Below are positions 24,850 through 35,657 of a stretch of 64,000 nt of DNA, piece by piece. The DNA is taken from NCBI GenBank assembly GCA_026122235.1, contig JAOCZM010000290.1, forward strand, positions 5,084,001 through 5,148,000, given 5' to 3'. Made by a program: the position numbers and the translations under genes. The notes below the pieces were generated by a model. The model had not been told where the DNA came from and ran no database searches. It worked only from the letters and a program-made list of their open reading frames with translations. The DNA is from Vinca minor (taxonomy: Eukaryota; Streptophyta; Magnoliopsida; Gentianales; Apocynaceae). Every line of letters begins with the position of its first letter. Within the stretch, counting starts at the first letter, position 1.

Positions 24850-25490
24850 ATTGAATAAAGAGAAAATAGCTTTTTCTGCCACAAAATTAGTTACGATTGT
24901 TATATTTGCCACAAATCATTTTTTCGTATTTTTTCTGCCACAAAACTAATTAAGAGTGCTATAAATAAAAAAAAAAGGTCGTATCCAGTGCACAAAACTA
25001 ATTAAGAGTGCTATATTTGCCACGTTGTTTTTTTCGTGCTTTTTCTGACATGAAATATTTTACGAGTGTTAAAATTGCCACAAAAGGTCAGAGGGTGGTG
25101 GTGCTAAAGCGGAGTTCGAGGGCAAAATAGGTAAGGGATAAAACTAATTTTAAAAAGACCTTAAAATCATATTTTTATATTCAATTAGATACCTAATATA
25201 AAAAAAATCTACCAATTGAATATAAAAATATGATTTAAAAGGTTTATTTAAAATTAATTTTATCTCTTACCTATTTTGCCCTCCAACTCCACTTTAGCAC
25301 CATCACCCTCTGGCCTTTCGTGGCATTTTTAACACTCGTAAAATATTTCATGACAAAAAAACAACGAAAAACAATATTTGTCAAATATAGCACTCTTAAT
25401 TAGTTTTATGGCAGAAAAAATAATTTGTGGCAAATATAGAACTCGTAACTAATTTTGTGGCAGAAAAAACTATTTACTCTCAAATAAATA
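24850..25490. repeat. Long foldback (near-perfect inverted repeat)
   Basis: Two arms of about 300-340 bp meet near 25195-25205 with almost no loop. The left arm reads TTTTTCTGCCACAAAATTAG and the right arm ends CTAATTTTGTGGCAGAAAAA. Agreement continues through the GGTCAGAGGGTGGTGGTGC / GCACCATCACCCTCTGGCC block to the central TTCAATTAGATA / ACCAATTGAA. The left arm has an extra duplication of about 40 bp around ACTAATTAAGAGTGCTATA. No target duplication or coding sequence was found. Confidence 0.85.
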
Positions 25491-25749
25491 GGATGCCGGG
25501 CCCAACTATTCTAAATCAAGTCCAGCAGAGGCAGAGTTGTGTTTAGTTTCGTACAGAAGCCCAATCTCATGATCTAAATATGGATGTTGGGCCCATACGG
25601 ACCCTCGATCTCCCACGTTTACATCGAATGTTCGATTACGTTACGAGTCCGTTTCTTTTACGGTTTGGATGAAATGCATGGTTTGTCTGCTCAGCTTCTT
25701 TACGGTTTTTATATATACGGATAATAACTCTGTTCGACCACTTTAAAAA

Positions 25750-25910
25750 TGGTGAAAATCGTGTGTTTTCGTATATATTTTCGTACATGTAATCATTACT
25801 CAAAATTTGCCATGTACATATTTTTTTTTTCAATTATATATACATACGGTGAATTGTAAGTGGTTGGATATAAGAAATGGAACATACACAGGATAGACGA
25901 TTTTGTACCC
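25750..25910. mobile_element. Palindromic MITE family F, copy 4
   Basis: 161 bp. Starts TGGTGAAAATCGTGTG and ends ACGATTTTGTACCC, with centre CAATTATATATACATACGG and GGTGAATTGTAAGTGGTTG. No clear target duplication. Confidence 0.6.
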
Positions 25911-27030
25911 TTTTCAAATAACCACGAATTATATATTTCACTCAAGGTAATCTAAAATAATAATTGACAATATAAAAAATATTTTGCCGCTCTACTATCG
26001 TTTCAAGTTAAAATTGACACTCTTTAACATGACACAAATTTCAAGAGCAAATAGTCACTTCAACATTTTCTCTCCAATCAGTTGGATATATCCAATAAGT
26101 TAGATATAGCCAACTGATTTGGAGGAATGACTTTGAGTAGATATTTTGCCTCAGACATTTCTATCACGTGAGAGGGGTGTGCTAATTTCAGGTCGAAACA
26201 ATAGTAAAAAGGGAGAGAAATATTAGTTTTTAATAGTTAACAATTATTTCACATTATTCTAAGTGAAAACATAATTTGTTGTTATTTTAAAAAGTTGATT
26301 AATAATTAAAACAGAAACAAAAATATGTTTCCTTTATATGTAACTAGTGGGTGAGAAACTCGTATTTTCAAAAAAAAAAAAAAAAAAAGTGGGTGAGAAA
26401 CTCGAAATGAACAAGGGCCACTTTTGAAGAGCCTGGGCCCAACTAAGAAATTTTAAAAAAAATATTTTATTTTAAAATCATATGATTACTTTTCATTTTA
26501 TTTAGTATATACTACATCTTTATTCATTAATATTTCTAAAATTCTATAAAGATAAAGTGTATTATTTTTTATTGTTTAAGAAAAATTCCACGTGTCAATC
26601 TTTCTATAAGTCAATTTTATGCTAAATTAAGACAATAATTTAGGTGACATAATATTCTCAAGAGGTCTTTTGATGTTTGATGCTTTTTTCTTCTTGTGTA
26701 AGAAAAAAAAAAATAAGAAGTACATCACAAAGTGGATAGGAAAGCGAATTAAGCTTCTTGTGGGTACCAAATTAAAAAGTTCTGTTATTTGGTCGGACTG
26801 TTGGGTCGTCTTGATTTACATCCTCCAACTACTCTGTCGGATCAGAGTGTGGGGGTATCTCATTTTTATGTAGAGAAAAGCGAATTAAGCATGACAGGCC
26901 AATCAAAAGAAAATTATTCAGAGAAGGGGATAGTATTACCTTAATCATAATGAATGACAGGCCAATCAAAATCCACAATCCAGTAACTCTCCTCACTACA
27001 GTAAACACAAAATCCCAAAATTCCAACTAC

Positions 27031-27277
27031 TACTACAGGCTCCCGGCTCCTATGCGGAATGTCCTTTTGTTCCGCATATGCGGGATATATTTTTAGCCGT
27101 CGGATGAGATTTTTTAACGATTCAAATCTGGAGAGAGAAAAGTTTTTTTTTAATATTTATGTTCAGCCGCAACTTGTCTCTCTTCAAATTTGGGCCGTTC
27201 AAAATCTAATCCGACGATTGAAAGTATTCCGCAAGTACGGAATTTTGCCTATTTCGCATATGAGCCGGACTGTAGTA
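27031..27277. mobile_element. Family H element, copy 3
   Basis: Inverted ends CCCGGCTCCTATGCGGAA and TTTCGCATATGAGCCGG, with TACTACAG / CTGTAGTA just outside. Inside, GCCGTCGGATGAG and CTAATCCGACGATTG pair. Lies about 1 kb upstream of the kinase start codon. Confidence 0.65.
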
Positions 27278-28315
27278 CTCCCTCACTACTTTTCACACAA
27301 AAACGCACGTTTCTCTCTCACACACAAAGACTGTAACTACTGTTCTCTCTCTCATCCTTTATTTTGTTCTTTAGCTTAGCCTCGAAATCAACCCCCGTCT
27401 TGGTCTTTCTGTCTGTTAAATAAAACCTTTTTCTTTTTTCTTTTGCTTTCAACAAATTTTGTTGCATTAAAACACCTTCCTTCTAAGTATAATATAAATC
27501 GTTTAATAAATACAAAAAAAAAAAAAATTTATTAATTAAAATATTAATATTACGTAGAAATTAAAATATTAATATAAAGCGAGTGTTATATAGAACTCGC
27601 TTTCTCCCCATTTTGTAGTGATTTCGTCAGTTTTGCACTACAGGTTAAGAACTATCCTTAGTTTTGTTTGTTCTTTTTTGGTATTTGTGTTTAATTTATT
27701 ATAGTATTTCTCATCAGTAAATATCAGTAAGAAATACTAGTAGAGTGTTATATGGAACTCGCTCAACTGACAATTAGAACTGCATTTCCCAAATTCTGAA
27801 CCTCTTCCATTAGGGCTTTCAGTTGCTTCTTCTTCTTCTTCTGATTTTCTTTTTTCTTACCTTCCAATGGAGAAGAATGTGAAGATCCCCATTGTTTAAT
27901 TCTTTGTTTTTGTGAGGTCATAACTTTCTTTGCATGTCGTTTCTGTGACTTAACTGTTATTTTCTCCAAATTTCTTTCGCTCTCAAGAAATTGAAATTTC
28001 TATTTGTGAAGCAATTTTGCCTTCTGGGTTCAAGTTTCCTTTTTTTTTTTTTAAATGAAAGTTTTGATTTTTATGGGATTTGTTCAAATTTTCGTTTGTG
28101 GGCTGTCTTGAAATTCTATAAAGTAATCTTTGGCTCTAAAAAATTTTCCTTTTTTTATTCTATTTGGTGGTCATTCTTGGTATTTACTGTTTGTAAGGAG
28201 CATCCCTGTTTTGTCTTATTTAATGAGTTTGAAATCTCTCCATAAATAAATTAGAACAGACAAGAGGCGTTGAGGGCTATATAAAAGAATTGCATTTGGG
28301 GGTCTTATTGGAAAA

Positions 28316-31300
28316 ATGGGGTTAGCTGCTGCCCAAACTTTGGATTTGGGAACATTGAGTTCTAGGAAATTAGGTGAGAGAATGAAGAAAAAAGATGATG
28401 ATGTTGATGATGACGAGAATGATGTTGTGGAGTCAGGGTGTTGGATGAAAAAATTCAGGCTTTTTGGAGGCTGCATCTCTCAAAGGTCCAAGGTTGATAG
28501 CTCTGTCAGTGGCTCCAGTACTCAATTTGGTACTTGCTCCCTTTGGAAATTCCTGTTTTTGTTCTAGTTTCTTGTTTTTCTGTGAATATGAATGTTGCTG
28601 GCCAAATTTAATTTTCGGGTTTTTTTGTTTGTTTGTGGGGGTGGGGATGGTAACACCAGTCTTGTTTATGTCCGAAGAAGTTTTGAATACAAGTAAAGCA
28701 GGTGTCTTGTTTGCTATCTTGAATGGACTCTAATTGATTGAAGACGTATGTACTCGTGATATCTGATTCCGTGATAAAATGCTATCAATGTGGTATTATA
28801 TCTTGAAAAGCCGTGCATTTACTAGTATTCGTATATTCGTATCTGATTAACTTAGCAATTTTGGGCAATGAGATTCCTAAAACCTAATGCAAAATGTACA
28901 TTCTGTCTTTATACTTGTGTAATTGAAGGATGATAAAGAATGGTACTTGGTAAGTCCAATCATAATAAATTGGATTTGTTAATTACTAAATATGACAATT
29001 TCTTGCTTTTAGGCATGTGCCTTTCATTTGAGAATGTGGCATTCTATCTCATATGGATGTATCCCATTGAAGCGTTTTGGTTGATTTTTACAGGGCTTTC
29101 TGTTGCAATAGGGTTTATTGTTTCTGAAATCAAATAGTCCTATGATACTCTCAACTAATTTGTTATAATCTTTTGTATACATAAAAAATAGAAAACGAAG
29201 TGATATCCATTTTCTTTTTGGCTGCAGAAGAAAGTAAATCATCAAATTGTACGAGCACAGACCAGCCAGTTGCTACAGTCATATCGTCTTCAACAACTAG
29301 CAACAATGAAAGTGCAAGTGCACCATCCACTCCTACACCATCCACTCCTAATGTATTAGAAGAACTGAAAATTGCTTCTCAGCTTCGGAAGTTTACCTTC
29401 AATGAGTTGAAGCATGCAACAAGAAACTTCAGACCTGATAATCTCCTTGGCGAGGGCGGTTTTGGTTGTGTTTATAAAGGTTGGATCAATGATAGTGGTC
29501 CAGCGCCAGTAAAACCTGGTTCAGGCCTCCCAGTTGCAGTGAAAACCCTGAATCATGATGGCCTTCAGGGTCATAAAGAGTGGCTGGTATTTCTGTTTAC
29601 CTCATCGAGCTTTCTACTTGTTCTTCTTTTTCTTGATGTACAATTCATCTTTGCATGCAGGCTGAAGTAAATTATCTAGGTGATCTCCTCCATTCTAACT
29701 TGGTTAAGCTAATAGGATATGTCAATGAGGATGATCAGAGGTTACTTGTGTATGAGTTTATGCCCCGTGGAAGTTTGGAGAACCACTTATTCAGAAGTAT
29801 GTACTAGTGTTTGTTCTCTAAATTACACTGACATCTTCTGCTGATCAATTTGTTTGAGCTTGCTTATGTAAGGGGCACAAATAGATACTAACTGGTATCA
29901 TCAGGTTACAAAGTATACTGGTAAAAATTGAAATGAAATTGTTGCTATCCGTTAATGCTTGGAGCAGTCTGATGAGGTTTCCTTACTGTTATTTTCCGTG
30001 AATAGCTCATTGTTTCTTCCGTGCATGTGATTTTATCTGTATGGATAGGATCTTTTTGCTTGTACCTAAAATATAGATACGGTTCTTTGCATACTGTGTT
30101 TCTGTTCTTGATTCATTGAACATATAACACAAAGGTATCACAGGTTTTCATGGATATTACTTGTGGTATACTAGTTTTCAATTGCTTGCTCTTGTATGAG
30201 AATTGAAGGACGTCGCAATGTTTAAATGAGCAAGAGCAGGCAATGTAGCTTTGACAATTGACATTATGAAACTGTGTAACTCATTGAGGTTGGAGAAGTT
30301 TATTTCAGCTGATTTAAGTTTATTCCATATGCTTGAGAACTGTTGCAACATTAGCAAGAATGAATTTTGATTGACTATCAAATCTTGATTTCCCGAAATG
30401 TCTAGTGGGAGAATATGTGCATGTACGTGAATGAACTTGAAATTGTTTTGGTTTAGTATGAAACAAACCATATGTGGTAGGGTTTGTTTAGTATGAAACA
30501 AACATATCTGGTAGGACTTACGTATGAATCTCCGATGCATGAGTTTGCATGCCAGCATTACTGAAAAGTTATATGCCAAAGCTTTGCATGGTTGACCAGA
30601 AGATACAGGGTATAAGACTATGATTAGTCTAAAGATAAATCCATTCATTCAAGATAATAAATGTACGTACCATAGGGGCGTTCATGCTCACAAGTACACG
30701 TAATAGTTTCTTTGGTTCATATTGTTGTTGTGGTGTATGGTAATAAAAGTACGATACAGGCTTGAAAAGTGAAAGTGGTAATAAGTGAACTTGCTAGAGA
30801 TGTTTCTCTTTATGAAAACTCATACTTCTTTTCTTTTTTCATTACCCTACTGTATGCAGCGAGTAACTTGTTTGAGATTAGTATTGATTTTGTTCCATGT
30901 CTTGTAGGGTCTCTTCCTCTTCCTTGGCATATCAGATTGAAAATTGCACTAGGTGCAGCAAAAGGTCTGGCTTTTCTTCATGAAGAGGCTGAAAGGCCAG
31001 TTATTTATCGAGATTTTAAAACGTCTAATATCCTGTTAGATGCGGTACGTAACATGAACCTTGAAATGGAAAGAAATTGTTAGTATTACTATTATCTGAT
31101 TAATTCCATATTGTAAGTATCTTTTTCTGGTAATATTATTGAAGGACTACAATGCAAAGCTTTCTGATTTTGGACTCGCCAAAGATGCCCCGGAGGGAGA
31201 TAAGACACATGTGTCTACAAGAGTTATGGGCACATATGGCTATGCTGCTCCCGAGTATGTGATGACAGGTGAGCTTACTTAATTTGCAAAAATGCCATCT

Positions 31301-32206
31301 TTGTTTGGATGTTTCTTTCCACTTTTCTTTTTTTATTTGATTTTTCATCTGAGATCCCTCATAACTACTATAGGATTGATTTGTATATTCCTTTTCGTGT
31401 TCTTGTGATACATCCAAGTTTGCTTAGATTGTCATAAGAGGTTACTTTCCCTTTTAGGTGCATACCATTTTATTAACTGGACTATTACGTAATAATTAGT
31501 TGCTTATCTGAATGCATCACTATTTCCCTGTAATATGCTGTTTCCTTTCCTGTGTCATGGACTTGTTCAGATGTGGATTCTTGAGGGATAGCAGAGACCT
31601 TCCAGACCCCTTATAGGTTTCTTATGGTAGTGCACGCTGAATATTACCTTATTTTTGTAGCCAGAAAAAGCTGCTTCCTTTTAGCTATCGCGTTTATATA
31701 AAGATATGTTCGTTCATATGGAGCAAAATGAATTATCACATTATTGTGAATACTTCTTGTAGTTATAGAAGTTCATGAAGGTCTTAACCCTTTCGATATC
31801 TACTTTAGGTTTCTCGGGCATAGGTCGTTGATATTTGTGCTTCTATAAAATTTGGTAGATAGCGATTTTCGTTATGCATAATGATATGGTTGATTTTATG
31901 CCAGGGCATCTGACATCAAAAAGTGATGTCTACAGTTTTGGGGTGGTTTTACTTGAAATGCTTACAGGGAGAAGATCTATGGACAAAAGCCGGCGGCATG
32001 GGGAGCAGAATTTGGTGGAATGGGCAAGACCATATGTAGGGGAGAAGCGTAGGTTTTATCGGCTAATAGATCCTCGTCTTGAAGGCCGCTTCTCACTCAG
32101 AGGTGCGCAAAAGGCAGTTCAGTTGGCTGCTCTATGCCTGAGTCGCGATGCTAAAGCCCGACCTCTAATGAGTGAAGTTGTTGAAGCTCTGAAGCCGCTT
32201 CCCTGA
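28316..32206 (+). CDS. PBL34: Receptor-like cytoplasmic kinase, PBL34/35/36 type; C-terminal tail frameshifted
   Basis: Cytoplasmic Ser/Thr kinase of RLCK subfamily VII. PBL34-36 act beneath immune receptors such as the LORE lectin kinase (recalled knowledge). Exons: 28316-28529, 29228-29586, 29661-29796, 30908-31044, 31145-31268, 31905-32206; all phases agree, 423 residues. The N-terminus starts MGLAAAQ, which leaves Gly2 as a possible myristoylation site. It continues with acidic and Ser/Thr-rich stretches. Then FTFNELKHATRNFRPDNLLG, P-loop GEGGFGCV, catalytic Lys in VAVKTL, loop YRDFKTSNILLD, DFG in LSDFGLAKDAP, and MGTYGYAAPEYVMTGHLTSK. The kinase domain is complete. The frame stops at LKPLP with TGA at 32204, where relatives continue for about 60 more residues. 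That tail can still be read in shifted frames (LKDMA, then QAERAGLSPSPTARFG) to a TGA at 32419. Exact paralogue uncertain. Confidence 0.92.
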
Positions 32207-33717
32207 CTTGAAGGATATGGCCCTGTGACTCATCCTACTTCCAGGCTGTGCAAGCCGAGCGCGCAGGTCTTAGTCCTAGTCCGACTGCAAGATTTGGCGT
32301 TAGAACTCAGGCGGCACAGCCTCTAATAAAAGGGCTACCAAATAGGAGCCTGTCTCTACCAAAGTGGTTCGCATACTTCTCCATACCATCAGAACAATCC
32401 TCATCGGTCGCCAAAAACTGATGTTTAGGTTGCTATTAGAGTCATATTTATTCGGCCCTCGTCGTCTTTTTTTGCGGCATCCATCTTCTGCTGAAGGTAA
32501 CCCATCCTTTTGTAAAGTTGAGTCTTTTAGAGTGAACTTTAAGGTTGTTTTTTTCCCTCCAAATGAGGTTGATGGGATTTGTTGACTATAAATTTTGATG
32601 ATTATTGTTGTTATTTTACTATACAGGAACATACTAATATGGGAAGAAAATAAGTTTAAACTTATAGATCATATTAATGCATATATCTCAATCCTCTATT
32701 TGCCAACTGCATATTTGACCTAGTCACAATTTTCCAAGTGTCCAAGTGTAAACTATTTTGAGGGAAGATAGAATACAAAGTTCGATCAGGGACAATATCC
32801 CTAAGTGTGAATATAAAGTCCGACCTCCTAACTTATTAGCTCAACGTTCGACTAAATTTTTTGTATGGCAACATTAACAAATTTCAACCATCTCAACGAC
32901 TCCATGAGCAACAAGTTATAATGACCGGCAATAAAACCATACTACTAGTTGAGAAAATTACCCTAAACTGGCAAGGACGGAGACAGGGGGAGGATGGTGG
33001 CCGCTCCCCAAAAAATTTTTCAATTAACATTTTCCCTTTTAAAATTTTGAAAATTTAAAAAGATTAGCAATAAAATTACTCTTTGCGGCCCCCTATCAAG
33101 AATTAGTAAAAATTTAGCCTTCACTCCTGTGGAAATCGGAAAGTCTATGGCTTCGTCCTATAAACTGCTGAGGAAAAAAAAAAGAGGAAATAAATTATGA
33201 AAAGTGCAATACGTACTTATTACAATTTTCAATATGAAATTATCACCATACACCTTATATGTGCTGTTACAAATAATTTACTTTTTACGATTTATTTTTA
33301 GAAAAATTCAATTCACATACTAGATTCTAGATCCCAAAATATGTTATTCCAAATTCAGCCCTCAAACTATCAAGTGTTTCTCAATTAAGCCCTTGAAACG
33401 AAAATCAGAAGAAAAAAAAACAATAAACGAATATCCCGAAACCCGAAGTTTGATCTTGGGTTAACCTGAAGTCTAGTCCTAATGTCCTTCCTTTGATCAT
33501 CGGCGTTGTCCAGAGCTCCGACAAATCCTCGTTTCAGGTATTCTTCCTTAATTTTAACCTTGACTGTTCATAAACCCTTCTCCACAATTTCGGACCTTAA
33601 TTTTAAGAATCCATGTTCTCCTCTTTGTATATTTTACTATAATTTTTTTTTCCATGAGCTGAAACTGTGATGATTTTGTTGAATTGATCAAGCAGGGTTT
33701 GTAGTGATTTTCTGGAA
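32207..33717. other. Interval between kinase and VPS29, with VPS29 leader intron
   Basis: 32207-32421 is the frameshifted remnant of the kinase tail. 32640-33430 shows nothing recognisable. A probable VPS29 5' untranslated exon ends at 33537 (CGTTTCAG|GTATTC). Its intron runs 33538-33695 (acceptor GATCAAGCAG). Confidence 0.5.
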
Positions 33718-35516
33718 ACGGTATTGGTGTTGGCGATTGGGGATCTTCACATCCCGTCTAGGGCACCTGATCTTCCCGCCAAATTCAAGTCTATGCTTGT
33801 TCCTGGAAAGATTCAGCATATCATTTGCACCGGCAATCTCTGTATCAAAGTACATTTCTTGGAATTACTTTTCCCCCGTAATGCATTGTTTGCTTCCTTT
33901 ATTCTCAGTGATTTCTGTTGGGATTTCTTCCCCTTAATTTAAGTTCATTTTTTTAAACCTCATTTAATTTATATTACTTCGACTCGGGTACCGTGTAACA
34001 TACAAGAGTACATATCTAGGTGTAAGTTGTTTATAACTCTAAAAGTAAGGATACATATGCACTTCTAAAAACTCGAACACAAGTACGTGTATACGTCAAT
34101 AAGTTTAATAAAAAGTTTAAGAATAGTGACTTATTTTATCACGTTAATTCATAATAATTAGTAAACATGACAAAATCGCTTTAAAATCCAAAACATGAAA
34201 GCAGTTGTGGTCTAAAAGTCCAGTCCACTATCTTTAGTATCCTCCTCACTATAGACATGATGGGAAAATCACCACTGGAGATGCACTTAGTTTCGATCAA
34301 AGTACTCAATGTTTCTCTTACCACATTCGACAATGATCCCATACCTACACCTATCTCGACACGTCCCGAAACAGGTGCGGCAGCCAAAACCAAATAGTCG
34401 AAGTAACATAGCATTTAATGCATGTTTATGTGTGTAAAATTTGGGTTTTCAGTATCTGAGTGACTATGGAGAAGACTAGCATTTTCTTGATTTTGTTGGG
34501 CATATATTCTGTTAAAACCGAACATATGTTTCATAGTTCCCTTGATAGAAACTGAAGTTTATTAACAATTGAAGTCTCAGGGAATAACACAATTTAAATT
34601 CTTGAAGTACTCCTTATATGTTGATTTTCTTTTGTTTAATTGTGATCTCTAACAAGATCAGGAAAAAGGGTTGATCTCTTCGCTTTAATCACTTCTTATT
34701 TTGTTTCATTGGATGTAAATTCTTGATCATATATTAGTTGTGGTGACTAAGAGGATTTCTAGCTTAAATTTTATTTTTTGTCTTTAAGACGGAAGTTATA
34801 TATGGCTTGTTTGCATGTCATCAGTGCCATTAGTTTGTGTGCTCTATCTATGTCTTTTTATGACATCTGAAATTAAGGATTTTTGAAGTTGTAATGACCT
34901 CTTCCTCTTGATATTCAATAAGCAGGAAGTTCATGATTACTTGAAGAATCTATGCCCCAATTTACACATTACTAGAGGCGAGTATGATGAAGATTCGCGA
35001 TATCCAGAGACAAAAACACTTACAATTGGACAGTTTAAGCTTGGTTTATGCCATGGTCACCCGCTTTCCGTTTCTTCTATCATTATCCTTTGCTATGATG
35101 ATTGGCCTGGAGAGCAGAACATGATCCACATCGTTTGATAAAACGACCCTTTTATTTTTTGCATGCTTTCTACTTATTAAATTTTCTGTTATTTCCCATA
35201 TAAAAAGGTTGTTCCTTGGGGAGATCTGGATTCTCTAGCCATGCTTCAGAGACAGCTAGATGTGGATGTTCTAGTTAGCGGCCACACTCACCAGTTCAAG
35301 GCCTACAAGCACGAGGCAGGAGTTGTGATAAATCCCGGGTCTGCCACTGGTGCATATAGCAGCATCACCTACGACGTGAACCCAAGTTTCGTTCTAATGG
35401 ATATTGATGGCCTGCGTGTGGTTGTTTACGTTTATGAACTCATTGATGGAGAAGTTAAGGTTGATAAGATCGACTTCAAGAAGACAACCACAGCTTCAAC
35501 TCACTCTGCTCATTGA
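33718..35516 (+). CDS. VPS29: Retromer subunit VPS29, with ACG in place of the start codon
   Basis: Core retromer subunit that binds VPS35 and helps recycle vacuolar sorting receptors and PIN proteins from endosomes. Metallophosphoesterase fold. Exons: 33718-33849, 34926-35069 (see below), 35208-35516. Motifs in order: AIGDLHIP, ICTGNLCIK, the ITRGEYDED block, LGLCHGH, WGDLDSLAMLQRQL, SGHTHQF, VINPGSATGAYSS, then VYELIDGEVKVDKIDFKK; about 192-194 residues, the family's normal size. Two oddities. The codon where the ATG is expected (before VLVLAIGD) is ACG at 33718, and the spliced leader frame upstream has no ATG before a stop. The next in-frame ATG, at 33793, would lose the GDLH motif. The expected donor after CACCCG (35063) reads CT instead of GT; a GT at 35070 keeps frame and adds two residues. 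Otherwise the sequence is well conserved, so it may use ACG initiation, be recently damaged, or contain assembly errors. Confidence 0.85.
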
Positions 35517-35657
35517 CCAGGATTCTGAAATTAACTATAGGCTTAGGCTCTTGTATTTATTAAACATCTTTCTCTACTTTGGTTGATGTTCCTCCGGGAA
35601 AAATTTAAAAAAAAAAAAAAAAATGGCAGGGATTGTTTTGTGACAATCTAAAGGTTC

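Larger units (their letters stand above)
18660..28315. other. Gene-free interval between PRE and the kinase gene
   Basis: About 9.7 kb with no recognisable protein gene. It holds a LINE-like end, two family H elements plus a third near 27 kb, a SINE, a Stowaway MITE, the 640-bp foldback, and a family F MITE, all listed separately. 21200-22400 is plain AT-rich sequence in which I see nothing. A CT/CA-rich stretch at 27300-27360 may belong to the kinase promoter or leader. Confidence 0.65.

Noticed and set aside
30178..30648. 156-residue minus-strand frame
   Set aside because: Lies wholly in the third intron of the kinase gene and shows no recognisable domain.
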